Part shown: positions 8,646 through 16,115 of the stretch, one piece after another
How positions within the stretch are numbered: position 1 is the first letter of the stretch
How the letters are laid out: the number at the start of each line of letters is the position of its first letter
Source of the DNA: Acinetobacter geminorum
GTDB taxonomy: Bacteria; Pseudomonadota; Gammaproteobacteria; Pseudomonadales; Moraxellaceae
Direction of reading: 5' to 3'
NCBI RefSeq assembly: GCF_013009345.1
Contig: NZ_JABELE010000002.1
Span: forward strand, 257,387-321,386
Length of the DNA: 64,000 nucleotides
Program-made: the position numbers and the translations under genes
The notes under the pieces: generated by a model
What the model was told of the DNA's origin: nothing
The model's input: only the letters and a program-made list of their open reading frames with translations
Databases searched by the model: none

Positions 8646-9518
8646 ATGTCCGATCTTATAAATCTTTCCGACACATACAAACTTGGAAATAAAATTGTAA
8701 ATAGAATTGGCTATGGTGCAATGCAACTGGCAGGTCACCATGCATTTGGACCACCAAAAGATAAAAATACTGCAATAAATGTCCTAAAAACCGCTATCGA
8801 GTTAGGTATTAATCATATCGATACCAGCGATTTTTATGGCCCTCACATAACCAATCAAATCATTCGAGAGGCTCTATATCCTTATCGAGATGATCTTACC
8901 ATTGTCACAAAAATTGGAGCAAAGCGAGGAGAAAATGCCTCTTGGCTACCAGCTTTTTCTGCAGAACAAATTGAAAAAGATGTACATGATAATTTGCGTA
9001 ATTTGGGTCTACAAACTTTAGATGTTGTAAACTTTCGAGCAATGTTTAACCCCATTATGCCTTCCGAAGGTTCCATTGAGGAAATAGTTGTTGTACTGGC
9101 TAAATTAAAAGAACAAGGTTTAATTCAACATATTGGATTAAGCAATGTTACAGAAGCTCAAATTATTGAAGCTGAAAAAATCACAGATATTGCTTGTGTA
9201 CAAAACCAATATAATTTATTTAATCGTCAAGATGATGTATTAATTGATCAACTGGCTAAGAAAGGAATTTGTTATGTACCCTTTTTTCCGCTAGGTGGTT
9301 TTACACCTTTTCAATCAGATACATTATCTGCTATAGCAAATGATCTTGGTGCAACTCCGAAACAAATCGCATTAGCATGGCTACTAAAACGATCACCTAA
9401 TATCTTATTAATTCCTGGTACATCATCGGTAGCTCATTTGGAAGAAAATATTGGTGCTTCCAAATTGATATTGTCAGATGAAGTCTACAATTTACTAAGC
9501 TCTTTAAATAATAGCTAA
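8646..9518 (+). CDS. Aldo/keto reductase family oxidoreductase
   Basis: A 290-residue NAD(P)H-dependent TIM-barrel oxidoreductase. Asp59 and Tyr64 (HIDTSDFYGPH) and Lys89 (IVTKIG) match the AKR catalytic residues. The usual catalytic His position reads Asn (DVVNFR), as in some YdbC-like members. The C-terminal cofactor motif is ILLIPGTSSVAHLEENIGA. TAGGAAAA precedes the ATG. It is divergent from a TetR regulator that probably controls it. The substrate is unknown. Confidence 0.88.
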   Translation: MSDLINLSDTYKLGNKIVNRIGYGAMQLAGHHAFGPPKDKNTAINVLKTAIELGINHIDTSDFYGPHITNQIIREALYPYRDDLTIVTKIGAKRGENASWLPAFSAEQIEKDVHDNLRNLGLQTLDVVNFRAMFNPIMPSEGSIEEIVVVLAKLKEQGLIQHIGLSNVTEAQIIEAEKITDIACVQNQYNLFNRQDDVLIDQLAKKGICYVPFFPLGGFTPFQSDTLSAIANDLGATPKQIALAWLLKRSPNILLIPGTSSVAHLEENIGASKLILSDEVYNLLSSLNNS

Positions 9519-9556
9519 TTGTTTGGCTGGAAGTAAGTTCCAGCCTATGCCAAAAT

Positions 9557-9602
9557 TCCAAAATTTAAACCACTTAATTTGAAAAGAATTAGGTGGTTTT
9601 TA
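9557..9602 (+). repeat. Direct repeat copy 3: last bases of tRNA-Gly plus terminator
   Basis: TTCCAAAATTTAAACCAC, then TTAATTTGAAAAGAATTAGG and TGGTTTTTA. It matches the final TCCA of tRNA-Gly, the trailer and the terminator of copies 1 and 2. It closes a second block (TetR and aldo/keto reductase) and serves as terminator for the reductase gene. A separate hairpin GGCTGGAA/TTCCAGCC lies just before it at 9528-9546. Confidence 0.75.
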
Positions 9603-9746
9603 GTTATTAGTATTCAAACTCTATGTTAAAACCTTTTATTAACGTTAAGACACTACTACCTTCTTTATTGACTCAATTTCATATATACTGGCCTTAGTAT
9701 GAGATGAGCCTTATATAGTTAATTGCTAGATCAATGAATGACTAAA

Positions 9747-9775
9747 CCCTTAGCTTTCGAGCAAGGGCTTTTTTA
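9747..9775 (+). terminator. Orphan strong terminator (possible end of a small RNA)
   Basis: The stem CCCTTAGCT / AGCAAGGG has a TTCG tetraloop and is followed by TTTTTT. The upstream plus-strand gene already terminates at about 9600, and the next gene is on the other strand. This hairpin therefore ends a separate transcript that would have to start between about 9600 and 9740 (a TATACT box lies near 9688). No open frame is convincing there. Confidence 0.6.
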
Positions 9776-9802
9776 CATCCAAAATAAAGTATTAACAATA
9801 TT

Positions 9803-10249
9803 TCATTTAATTTTCTGTACTTTAGTATCTGAACTTCTCAGCACTGTTCCATCCGCCGCGACTGGTGCCATAAATGGAATTTGCTGACCTGTATTTTTAT
9901 CAATTAACAGAGAATGGTGCTCACCACTTTCAAATAGGTTCTGCTCTCCCCATTGTCGTAAAGCCACAATCACTGGGAACAAACTCTGCCCTTTAGCGGT
10001 CAATACATATTCTTGATAAGCCGTGCCATCTGAAGCATCTTGTAGTTCAAGAACACCTGCATCGACTAATTTTTTTAGACGATCAGAAAGAATATTACGT
10101 GCTACTCCTAAGCTGCGCTGAAAATCTCCAAAACGGCGCATTCCATCAAAAGCATCACGCACAATAAGCAGTGACCAACGATCTCCTATGAGATTGACAC
10201 AGCGCGCAACAGGACAAGGTTCATCTTTTATCAGTGTAGAGTTCGCCAT
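9803..10249 (-). CDS. HxlR family transcriptional regulator
   Basis: A 148-residue winged-helix regulator with the HxlR pattern: CPVARCVNLIGDRWSLLIVRDAF, FGDFQRSLGVARNILSDRLK and then the wing YQEYVLTAKGQSL. The Cys near the N-terminus (PCPVARC) is the residue typically used for redox or electrophile sensing in this family. AGGAAACTCA precedes the ATG. It is divergent from an MFS transporter, with two near-identical palindromic repeats between them that are likely its operators. Confidence 0.92.
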   Translation of the reverse strand: MANSTLIKDEPCPVARCVNLIGDRWSLLIVRDAFDGMRRFGDFQRSLGVARNILSDRLKKLVDAGVLELQDASDGTAYQEYVLTAKGQSLFPVIVALRQWGEQNLFESGEHHSLLIDKNTGQQIPFMAPVAADGTVLRSSDTKVQKIK

Positions 10250-10283
10250 TGAGTTTCCTAACCAATTATCAGTAACAAGTCAT

Positions 10284-10304
10284 CTAGTTGCATTTTAAAA
10301 CCAG
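10284..10304. promoter_or_regulatory. Putative HxlR operator, copy 1
   Basis: CTAGTTGCATTTTAAAAC followed by CAG. It repeats 37 bases later with a single change. The ends form an imperfect dyad (CTAGTT / AAC-AG). It is placed between the divergent HxlR and MFS genes. Confidence 0.65.
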
Positions 10305-10320
10305 TCGATCTAACATTCAA

Positions 10321-10341
10321 CTAGTTGCATTTTAAAACTAG
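10321..10341. promoter_or_regulatory. Putative HxlR operator, copy 2
   Basis: CTAGTTGCATTTTAAAAC followed by TAG, a dyad with half-sites CTAGTT and AACTAG. It ends 19 bases before the MFS start codon, so a bound regulator would block expression of the transporter. Confidence 0.65.
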
Positions 10342-10360
10342 ATTGAATGGATTTAGGCCC

Positions 10361-11581
10361 ATGAAAGCTTCTCTTGCATCTTCAACTTCATCCTCCGAAA
10401 GTGATAAACCGCTTTCAAACATGCCTCGTGGCGTAATTTTGCTGTTTGCTATAGCAAGTGGTGCAAGCGTAGCAAATGTCTATTATGCACAGCCCTTGCT
10501 CGACATATTGGCGAGTGACTTTAATGTGAGTCATGTCGCCATTGGTGGTGTGGTGACAGCCACTCAAATAGGTTGTGCGCTAGCCTTAATCTTTTTAGTG
10601 CCGTTGGGTGATTTGGTAAATCGGCGTCGGTTAATGGCCCTACAGTTATTGGCTTTGATATCTGCATTGCTCGTGGTTGGCTTTGCCCATTCTACGATTA
10701 TTCTTTTGGTAGGAATGCTTGCGGTGGGTTTCCTCGGCACAGCCATGACACAAGGGCTTATTGCCTATGCTGCAAGTGCTGCGGCCCCACATGAGCAAGG
10801 ACATGTAGTAGGTACCGCACAAAGTGGTGTGTTCATTGGTTTACTGCTTGCCCGTGTATTTTCAGGAGGCATTAGTGATATAGCGGGTTGGCGCGGCGTA
10901 TACTTTTGCGCAGCCATCATCATGCTCATAATTGCTTTGCCCCTTTGGAAACGACTTCCTCATTTAAATATTCAACCCAGTGCCATTCACTACCCTCAAC
11001 TTCTGGCTTCTATGTTGAAACTGCTACGCCAAGAAAAAGTGCTCCAAGTGCGCGGTGTGTTAGCTTTACTCATGTTTGCAGCATTTAATATTTTCTGGAG
11101 TGCATTGGTACTACCGTTAAGTGCCCCGCCTTATAACTTTTCTCATACTGTAATTGGGTCTTTTGGGCTCGTTGGGGTGATTGGTGCTTTGGCTGCTGCG
11201 CGTACCGGTTACTGGGCAGACCGTGGATATGCTCAGCGTACAAGCTTGGCTGCACTTTTAATATTATTAATTGCATGGGCTCCACTTTCACTCATGTCCT
11301 ATTCGCTTTGGGCACTCGTGATTGGCATCGTATTGCTAGACTTAGGTGGACAAGCCCTACATGTCACCAACCAGAGTATGATTTTTCGTACTCGCCCAGA
11401 AGCGCATAGTCGGCTTGTTGGTCTATACATGCTCTTTTATGCGGTAGGTAGTGGACTAGGCGCAATTAGTACAACAGCGACTTATGCTTATGCTGGATGG
11501 TTTGGCGTGTGTGCACTCGGCGCAGGTGTTAGCCTTCTGGCATTATTATTTTGGCGAATGACACGGCATATTACGTCTTAA
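10361..11581 (+). CDS. MFS transporter (DHA-type drug/metabolite efflux)
   Basis: About 406 residues with 12 predicted membrane segments. Motif A is visible after helix 2 (PLGDLVNRRRLMAL) and an antiporter-like GTAQSGVFIGLLLARVFSGG in helix 5. The Ser-rich N-terminus (SSTSSSESDK) is cytoplasmic. The ATG at 10361 is preferred; an upstream TTG frame start lies inside the operator repeat and is unlikely. Divergent from an HxlR regulator, it probably exports the compound that regulator senses. Substrate unknown. Confidence 0.88.
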   Translation: MKASLASSTSSSESDKPLSNMPRGVILLFAIASGASVANVYYAQPLLDILASDFNVSHVAIGGVVTATQIGCALALIFLVPLGDLVNRRRLMALQLLALISALLVVGFAHSTIILLVGMLAVGFLGTAMTQGLIAYAASAAAPHEQGHVVGTAQSGVFIGLLLARVFSGGISDIAGWRGVYFCAAIIMLIIALPLWKRLPHLNIQPSAIHYPQLLASMLKLLRQEKVLQVRGVLALLMFAAFNIFWSALVLPLSAPPYNFSHTVIGSFGLVGVIGALAAARTGYWADRGYAQRTSLAALLILLIAWAPLSLMSYSLWALVIGIVLLDLGGQALHVTNQSMIFRTRPEAHSRLVGLYMLFYAVGSGLGAISTTATYAYAGWFGVCALGAGVSLLALLFWRMTRHITS

Positions 11582-11759
11582 AGAGCATATGAAAAAAGAT
11601 AACAATATACAAATACATAAATTATAATAACCAAAAATTTCATCCCCCATAAATAAACTCATTTGGACTTCAACTTTGAAGTTCGAGCGGTAATGGGATG
11701 AAATCTTCTTTAACAATCTAAAGATTGATATGTAACTTTAGTCAATTACTATCAAATAT

Positions 11760-12164
11760 ATGAAAACCCCTATAGGAACAAAATTGGGTATCTATAATAA
11801 AGTGATTTACACCATGGTATTTGCCCTTGTTGCAGGATGTCATCAACAAGAAGCAGACGATGGTCCCGATGCTGTAAAACTCCCAGTCTATCAGTTTAAT
11901 GGCGTTTCTGGTTCAGCACGCTTAAAAGGAAATTTAGAGTTAAAGCAAGGATGTCTTTATGTGAAGGATATACTCATTGTCTTCCCTGAACATACTGCTC
12001 AATGGGATGATGAAAAAAGCACTTTAAGTTATAAAGGTCAGCAGATCGGCTTAGGCAATAGATTAGATATTACTGGAAGTATTGGTGATTTTGAGCAAGA
12101 CAATCTACGTATTAGGCATTTGAGTCCCATGTGTGATCATCAGAATATTTGGTTTGCCGGCTAA
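11760..12164 (+). CDS. Lipoprotein, paralogue of the protease-linked lipoprotein
   Basis: A 134-residue protein with lipobox LVAGC preceded by a hydrophobic stretch (YTMVFALVAG). The mature part is strongly similar throughout to the lipoprotein at 7179-7574: PVYQFNGVSGSARLKG, CLYVKDILIVFPE, LSYKGQQIGLGNRLDI and the same C-terminus NIWFAG, with the two cysteines conserved. Here no protease precedes it; it stands alone between the MFS gene and a terminator. The N-terminus before the lipobox is longer than in the paralogue, so the start could be internal. Function unknown. Confidence 0.8.
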   Translation: MKTPIGTKLGIYNKVIYTMVFALVAGCHQQEADDGPDAVKLPVYQFNGVSGSARLKGNLELKQGCLYVKDILIVFPEHTAQWDDEKSTLSYKGQQIGLGNRLDITGSIGDFEQDNLRIRHLSPMCDHQNIWFAG

Positions 12165-12185
12165 TCTTTTGTGAAGAGTATGAGT

Positions 12186-12213
12186 AAAAAAGCCCCCGTC
12201 TGGGAGCTTTTTC
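12186..12213. terminator. Bidirectional terminator
   Basis: AAAAAGCCCCCGTCTGGGAG, then CTTTTTC. It is shared by the lipoprotein (plus) and the mechanosensitive channel (minus), which converge here. Confidence 0.8.
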
Positions 12214-12249
12214 AAATTCGTTTAACTGCTGTTATTTATAGCTTAAAAC

Positions 12250-13548
12250 TTAACTGGGGTGAATTTCTGCCGTTAATCTTTGCAAATCATGACCCGAAGG
12301 TGCTTGGTAAACACGTAAACCAAATTCGGGAAGAATCGCAATTAAATGGTCAAAAATATCTGACTGAATTGCTTCATAAGAAACCCACGCAATCGTGTTG
12401 GTAAATGCATAAATCTCCAGTGGCAACCCTTGACTGGTCGGCTGTAACTGACGAACAATAATGGTTTGATTTTGAGCAATACCCTTGTGCTGACGCAAGT
12501 AAAACTCTACATAGGCTCTAAATGTACCAATATTGGTTAGACGGCGCTTGTTGTAACGAGATTGATTGCTTAAATGCTTATTGAATTCTTCAATCTCAGA
12601 GTTCTTTGCATTTAAGTATTGATCTAGCAATAAAAAGTCTTTGAGCTTTTGTTGCTCTTCATCACTCATGAAATGAACGCTACTTTGGTCGATGAAAAGT
12701 GAGCGCTTCATTCGACGGCAACCTGAATTACTCATGCCTCGCCAGTTTTTAAAAGTATCGGTCACGAGCTTATTGGTTGGAATGGTGGTATAGGTTTTAT
12801 CAAAGTTTTGAACAGTCACGGTATGCAGTGAAATATCAATTACATCGCCATCTGCATTGAGTGATGGCATTTCAATCCAGTCGCCAATACGTACCATGTC
12901 GTAAGAGGCAATTTGTACACTCGCCACCAAAGACAAAATGGTGTTTTGGAAAACCAGCATTAATACCGCTGCCATTGCACCAAAACCTGCAAGTAAAGTG
13001 AATACATCCTTTTTAAGGAATGTTCCCAAAATCATGAGGCCACACACAACAAATAAAATGAGTTTAACCAGCTGTAAGTAACCTTTAATCGGCTTATTTC
13101 TAGATTTCGGATTACGCTGATAAATAAGGTTAAAGATATTTAATAGTTCGCTGATCGTAAGCGCGAGTGTAAGAAAAATGAATGCTTGCGCGCCCATCTC
13201 CACAAAAGCAATAAACTTCGGAGATAGATGAGGAACCGTTGCAATACCGTTCATAATCACAACGGCAGGAACAATATTTGCAAATTTCTTTATAACGCTA
13301 TGCTGAGCAAAAATAGATTGATTCGGAGATTTGAGTTTTGTGACTAAATGACGAACGCCCCGAACAATAATGCGTTTAGCAATAAAATTTGCTATTGCTG
13401 CAAATAAAATCAAAATAGTGAGTGAAACAAACATCTCTAGCCAAGGATATTGGCTTAACTCACCCCGAATATCACGGAAAAAATTTAAAAAATCCAAACC
13501 TATACACCTTAAAACTTTCTTTTCTAGAATTTTAGGGGTTAAGGACAT
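12250..13548 (-). CDS. ybdG: MscS-family mechanosensitive channel, YbdG type
   Basis: A 432-residue inner-membrane channel. It has about five N-terminal membrane segments, then the pore-lining helix AGFGAMAAVLMLVFQNTILSL. The MscS beta domain follows (VRIGDWIEMP, VIDISLHTVTVQNFDKTYTT, IPTNKLVTDTFKNWRGMS), with the YbdG-specific insertion (SGCRRMKRSLFIDQSSVHFM). E. coli YbdG underlies the miniconductance (MscM) response to osmotic downshift. It is monocistronic, convergent with the lipoprotein gene. Confidence 0.88.
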   Translation of the reverse strand: MSLTPKILEKKVLRCIGLDFLNFFRDIRGELSQYPWLEMFVSLTILILFAAIANFIAKRIIVRGVRHLVTKLKSPNQSIFAQHSVIKKFANIVPAVVIMNGIATVPHLSPKFIAFVEMGAQAFIFLTLALTISELLNIFNLIYQRNPKSRNKPIKGYLQLVKLILFVVCGLMILGTFLKKDVFTLLAGFGAMAAVLMLVFQNTILSLVASVQIASYDMVRIGDWIEMPSLNADGDVIDISLHTVTVQNFDKTYTTIPTNKLVTDTFKNWRGMSNSGCRRMKRSLFIDQSSVHFMSDEEQQKLKDFLLLDQYLNAKNSEIEEFNKHLSNQSRYNKRRLTNIGTFRAYVEFYLRQHKGIAQNQTIIVRQLQPTSQGLPLEIYAFTNTIAWVSYEAIQSDIFDHLIAILPEFGLRVYQAPSGHDLQRLTAEIHPS

Positions 13549-13738
13549 TTATAATAAGGTTTGTTTACATATGTTGTCATAAATACAACAACTAAGTTAT
13601 ATACCCACTCAAATTTAAATCGAATTGCTTAATTTCACCCCCTTGCCTATTTATGTTTAAGATTGATTCTAGAAAGTAGATCGAAGCTATCAGCTCCTTT
13701 AGAATAATGTGCTAAACGAAGGCTTCTGGTTGTATTGA

Positions 13739-14101
13739 GTGAAATTTTCTGACTTTTTAACTTTTATTGGAGTGGTCTGGTTCAGCTTATTATTTATCTA
13801 TATTGCTTGGACATTTTTTCTTAAAAGTCAGGTTCGAAGATTTTTGATTTATAAACGAGGAAAGATGACTTCTGCCGAGGTCGTATATTTTCAAGACTCA
13901 TTAGCTAAGGTGCAATATCGCCCTTTATGTTATATCAAATTAAAATTCCAAACTGAGCAAGGCCAAATCATTACTGAAAATCTAAAGGTGCTTATTGCTA
14001 AGCAAGATCAACATAAATATAAAGTCGGTAGCATTATTAATATTAAATATGATCCTAAAAATTTAAAGAATATTTCGATATTGGGCGAAGTGATGATTTA
14101 G
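13739..14101 (+). CDS. DUF3592-like membrane protein
   Basis: A 120-residue protein from a GTG start. One N-terminal membrane segment (FIGVVWFSLLFIYIAWTFFL) is followed by a soluble beta-rich domain ending KYKVGSIINIKYDPKNLKNI, the pattern of DUF3592 proteins (extracytoplasmic small domain, function unknown). It is isolated between the mechanosensitive channel and the end of the minus-strand biosynthetic operon. The GTG start is the only one that keeps the membrane segment. Confidence 0.65.
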   Translation: MKFSDFLTFIGVVWFSLLFIYIAWTFFLKSQVRRFLIYKRGKMTSAEVVYFQDSLAKVQYRPLCYIKLKFQTEQGQIITENLKVLIAKQDQHKYKVGSIINIKYDPKNLKNISILGEVMI

Positions 14102-14105
14102 GTCA

Positions 14106-14750
14106 TTAGAGATTATTTAAAAAAGACGACAAACCTTGAGGTGCGCGTCCATTTAAACGACTACTTGTAGTTACTCGAACCAGATTGCTCCAAGTAATAT
14201 TGCAACAATGATTGATCAATTTTTTGATTAGAGATACATCCTCATGACATGAAATAGGCTCAAAGCCACCAACCAAAAGATAGACCTCTGCACTAAAACT
14301 TAAATTTGCCCCATGAATATGCGCGTGATCCATCTGATCTTTATAGTGCGCTAAATATTTCTGCTGTTTCGTTATAGAGAGATGACTAAAATCATCTAGC
14401 GTCACAGTGCCGCAAATTGCATCTGTAGGTTGATGCTGGATTTGATAGCGCAGCCAATCTGGACTCACCACGGTATCTGCATCAGTACATGCAATCCAAG
14501 TGACGCCACACCTGATTAAATGACGGATTCCTAAATCCCTCGCTTGCCCTACACATGCATAGTTGCATTCAATCCAATTGATTTGATGGCTTTGTACAAT
14601 CAACCGCGACTGATCTGTACAGTTATCGAGTACAACAAGCACTTCTACCTCATAACCAGAAATATTATCTATGGCGACCTGAATAGATTGCAAACAGGCA
14701 GATAGATAGTGCTCTTCGTTATGTGCTGGAATGACGATACCTATTTTCAT
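14106..14750 (-). CDS. Family 2 glycosyltransferase
   Basis: About 214 residues with a GT-A fold: the start IGIVIPAHNEEHYLSACLQS, VLVVLDNCTDQS, then the metal-binding ACTDADTVVSPDWL and a C-terminal GGFEPISCHEDVSLIKKL acceptor region. No membrane segment, so it is a cytoplasmic or peripheral enzyme. Last gene of a four-gene operon; its ATG overlaps the methyltransferase stop (ATGA). The neighbours (PIG-L deacetylase, NodS-type methyltransferase, acyl-CoA dehydrogenase-like) suggest it builds or extends a small glycoconjugate; the donor sugar is unknown. Confidence 0.88.
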   Translation of the reverse strand: MKIGIVIPAHNEEHYLSACLQSIQVAIDNISGYEVEVLVVLDNCTDQSRLIVQSHQINWIECNYACVGQARDLGIRHLIRCGVTWIACTDADTVVSPDWLRYQIQHQPTDAICGTVTLDDFSHLSITKQQKYLAHYKDQMDHAHIHGANLSFSAEVYLLVGGFEPISCHEDVSLIKKLINHCCNITWSNLVRVTTSSRLNGRAPQGLSSFLNNL

Positions 14751-15346
14751 CTTAGTTTTTCCTGCTGTGCTAAAGAGGAAGTGTTCGCCGTCCACAGATC
14801 AATCATAAAGTCTGGGTCGTTTAAGCTGAGGTAATGATGAAATGGGAAATGTTGCTGAAAAGCTTGATGAACTTGTTCAGCGTTTAACTCAAAATCTTGA
14901 ATTTCATGACGCCAGTGACAACACAGAATCTCGCCATCATCATTTAAACTATGCTTTAACTTTTCAATAAACTGATGTAATTCATCCTTGGATAAGTAAT
15001 AGGCCATCTCACTAATTAAAATCAGATCAAATTTTTGAATTGAGTAGTCTTCGGGTATTTTCCTGTTCTCAACCACAACATGCTCAAACTCTTGTAGCCG
15101 CTCGGAAGCTAAATGAACAGCACGCTCAGAGACATCTATACACACTAACTCATCAGCTCTTTGCGCCAAATGAAAACTTAAATGTCCATTTGAACAGCCC
15201 ACTTCTAGCACCTTTGGATAGCGGGGTTTTGTCAGCAGCGCGAGACAAATTTGTCTTTTACGGGCTTCATACCAGTGAGCGTCATAGCCCCATGGATCAC
15301 TGTTATGACGATATAAATCTTCAAAGTACACGCGAGAATGAATCAC
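14747..15346 (-). CDS. NodS-like SAM-dependent methyltransferase
   Basis: A 199-residue class I methyltransferase. The N-terminus FEDLYRHNSDPWGYDAHWYE is the signature of the NodS family, followed by the SAM motif VLEVGCSNGHLSFHLA and acidic loop CIDVSERAV. NodS N-methylates a deacetylated chitooligosaccharide in Nod-factor synthesis. Here it overlaps a PIG-L deacetylase (26 bases) and a glycosyltransferase (4 bases), so N-methylation of a deacetylated amino sugar is a reasonable inference, not shown. Confidence 0.85.
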   Translation of the reverse strand: MIHSRVYFEDLYRHNSDPWGYDAHWYEARKRQICLALLTKPRYPKVLEVGCSNGHLSFHLAQRADELVCIDVSERAVHLASERLQEFEHVVVENRKIPEDYSIQKFDLILISEMAYYLSKDELHQFIEKLKHSLNDDGEILCCHWRHEIQDFELNAEQVHQAFQQHFPFHHYLSLNDPDFMIDLWTANTSSLAQQEKLR

Positions 15347-16115
15347 TCAAATAAACCTCATGAGGTATTAAAAGACGTTTAATCGCACTTGGAGAGAGAA
15401 CCGCAGCATTACCCGTGGTTTCATCTGCTTCAAGTTGGGTTTTAAACTGCAAAATTGCTTGACGTTTTTTAGTTAGCTGTTCTTCGGTTAAGCGGTAGGC
15501 TTTTGCTCGGTGCCAATCAATTCGTGGGTCTAAAGGCTCTGCCCAATGCCAAGCCCAAATTAATACGTGTAAACAGAGTAGTTGCTTAGCGGTTGCATAG
15601 GCTTGTACGGTTTTACCCACGGCTTCATGGTCTGGGTGACCATCAAATTCATAGCTACAAATTAGAATATCGTCGGCTTGAACTAACTTGTCTAAACTCT
15701 GCCACAGTTGTTCGGTTTGCAAATGGATCTGGCCATCTAACAAATTAAGCTCTATATGCTCGGTTGACTTTGCTACCCCTAGACAATTTAAGGCTGCCAA
15801 GCTTTCTTGCGGGCGAAGAATATTAAGCTGATCTGGAGGATATTTTGTAGATTTAGGATGACTTTGGGTACCGTTACTTACCGCTAAAACCAAAATCTTG
15901 CAGTTCAGTGCAACAAGCTGCTGCATTAATCCGCCACAGCCAAGCACTTCATCATCCGGATGTGGCGCAACAATTACCACTCTTTTTGAGCGAAATAGCT
16001 CAAGATCTAAAGCTGCTAACGGTTGTTCTTTAAATGCCTTTAACCATTGCTCTTTGGCCGTACCCTCACCAAAAATAACGCGGTCTTCAACCAAAGGATG
16101 TTTTAAAGTTCCCAT
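15321..16115 (-). CDS. PIG-L/LmbE family deacetylase
   Basis: A 264-residue zinc-dependent deacetylase. The zinc-site motifs are VAPHPDDEVLGCGGLMQQL (HPDD) and EFDGHPDHEAVG (HPDH). Family members remove acetyl from N-acetyl sugars such as GlcNAc-PI, GlcNAc-inositol or bacillithiol precursors. It overlaps the upstream acyl-CoA dehydrogenase-like gene by 13 bases and the downstream methyltransferase by 26 bases, so the four products are probably made in fixed ratio. The substrate is unknown. Confidence 0.9.
   Translation of the reverse strand: MGTLKHPLVEDRVIFGEGTAKEQWLKAFKEQPLAALDLELFRSKRVVIVAPHPDDEVLGCGGLMQQLVALNCKILVLAVSNGTQSHPKSTKYPPDQLNILRPQESLAALNCLGVAKSTEHIELNLLDGQIHLQTEQLWQSLDKLVQADDILICSYEFDGHPDHEAVGKTVQAYATAKQLLCLHVLIWAWHWAEPLDPRIDWHRAKAYRLTEEQLTKKRQAILQFKTQLEADETTGNAAVLSPSAIKRLLIPHEVYLSDSFSRVL

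Noticed and set aside
12171..12404. A plus-strand open frame of 77 codons overlapping the end of the mechanosensitive channel gene.
   Set aside because: It runs through the terminator and antisense to the YbdG-type gene, has no ribosome site and no family resemblance.
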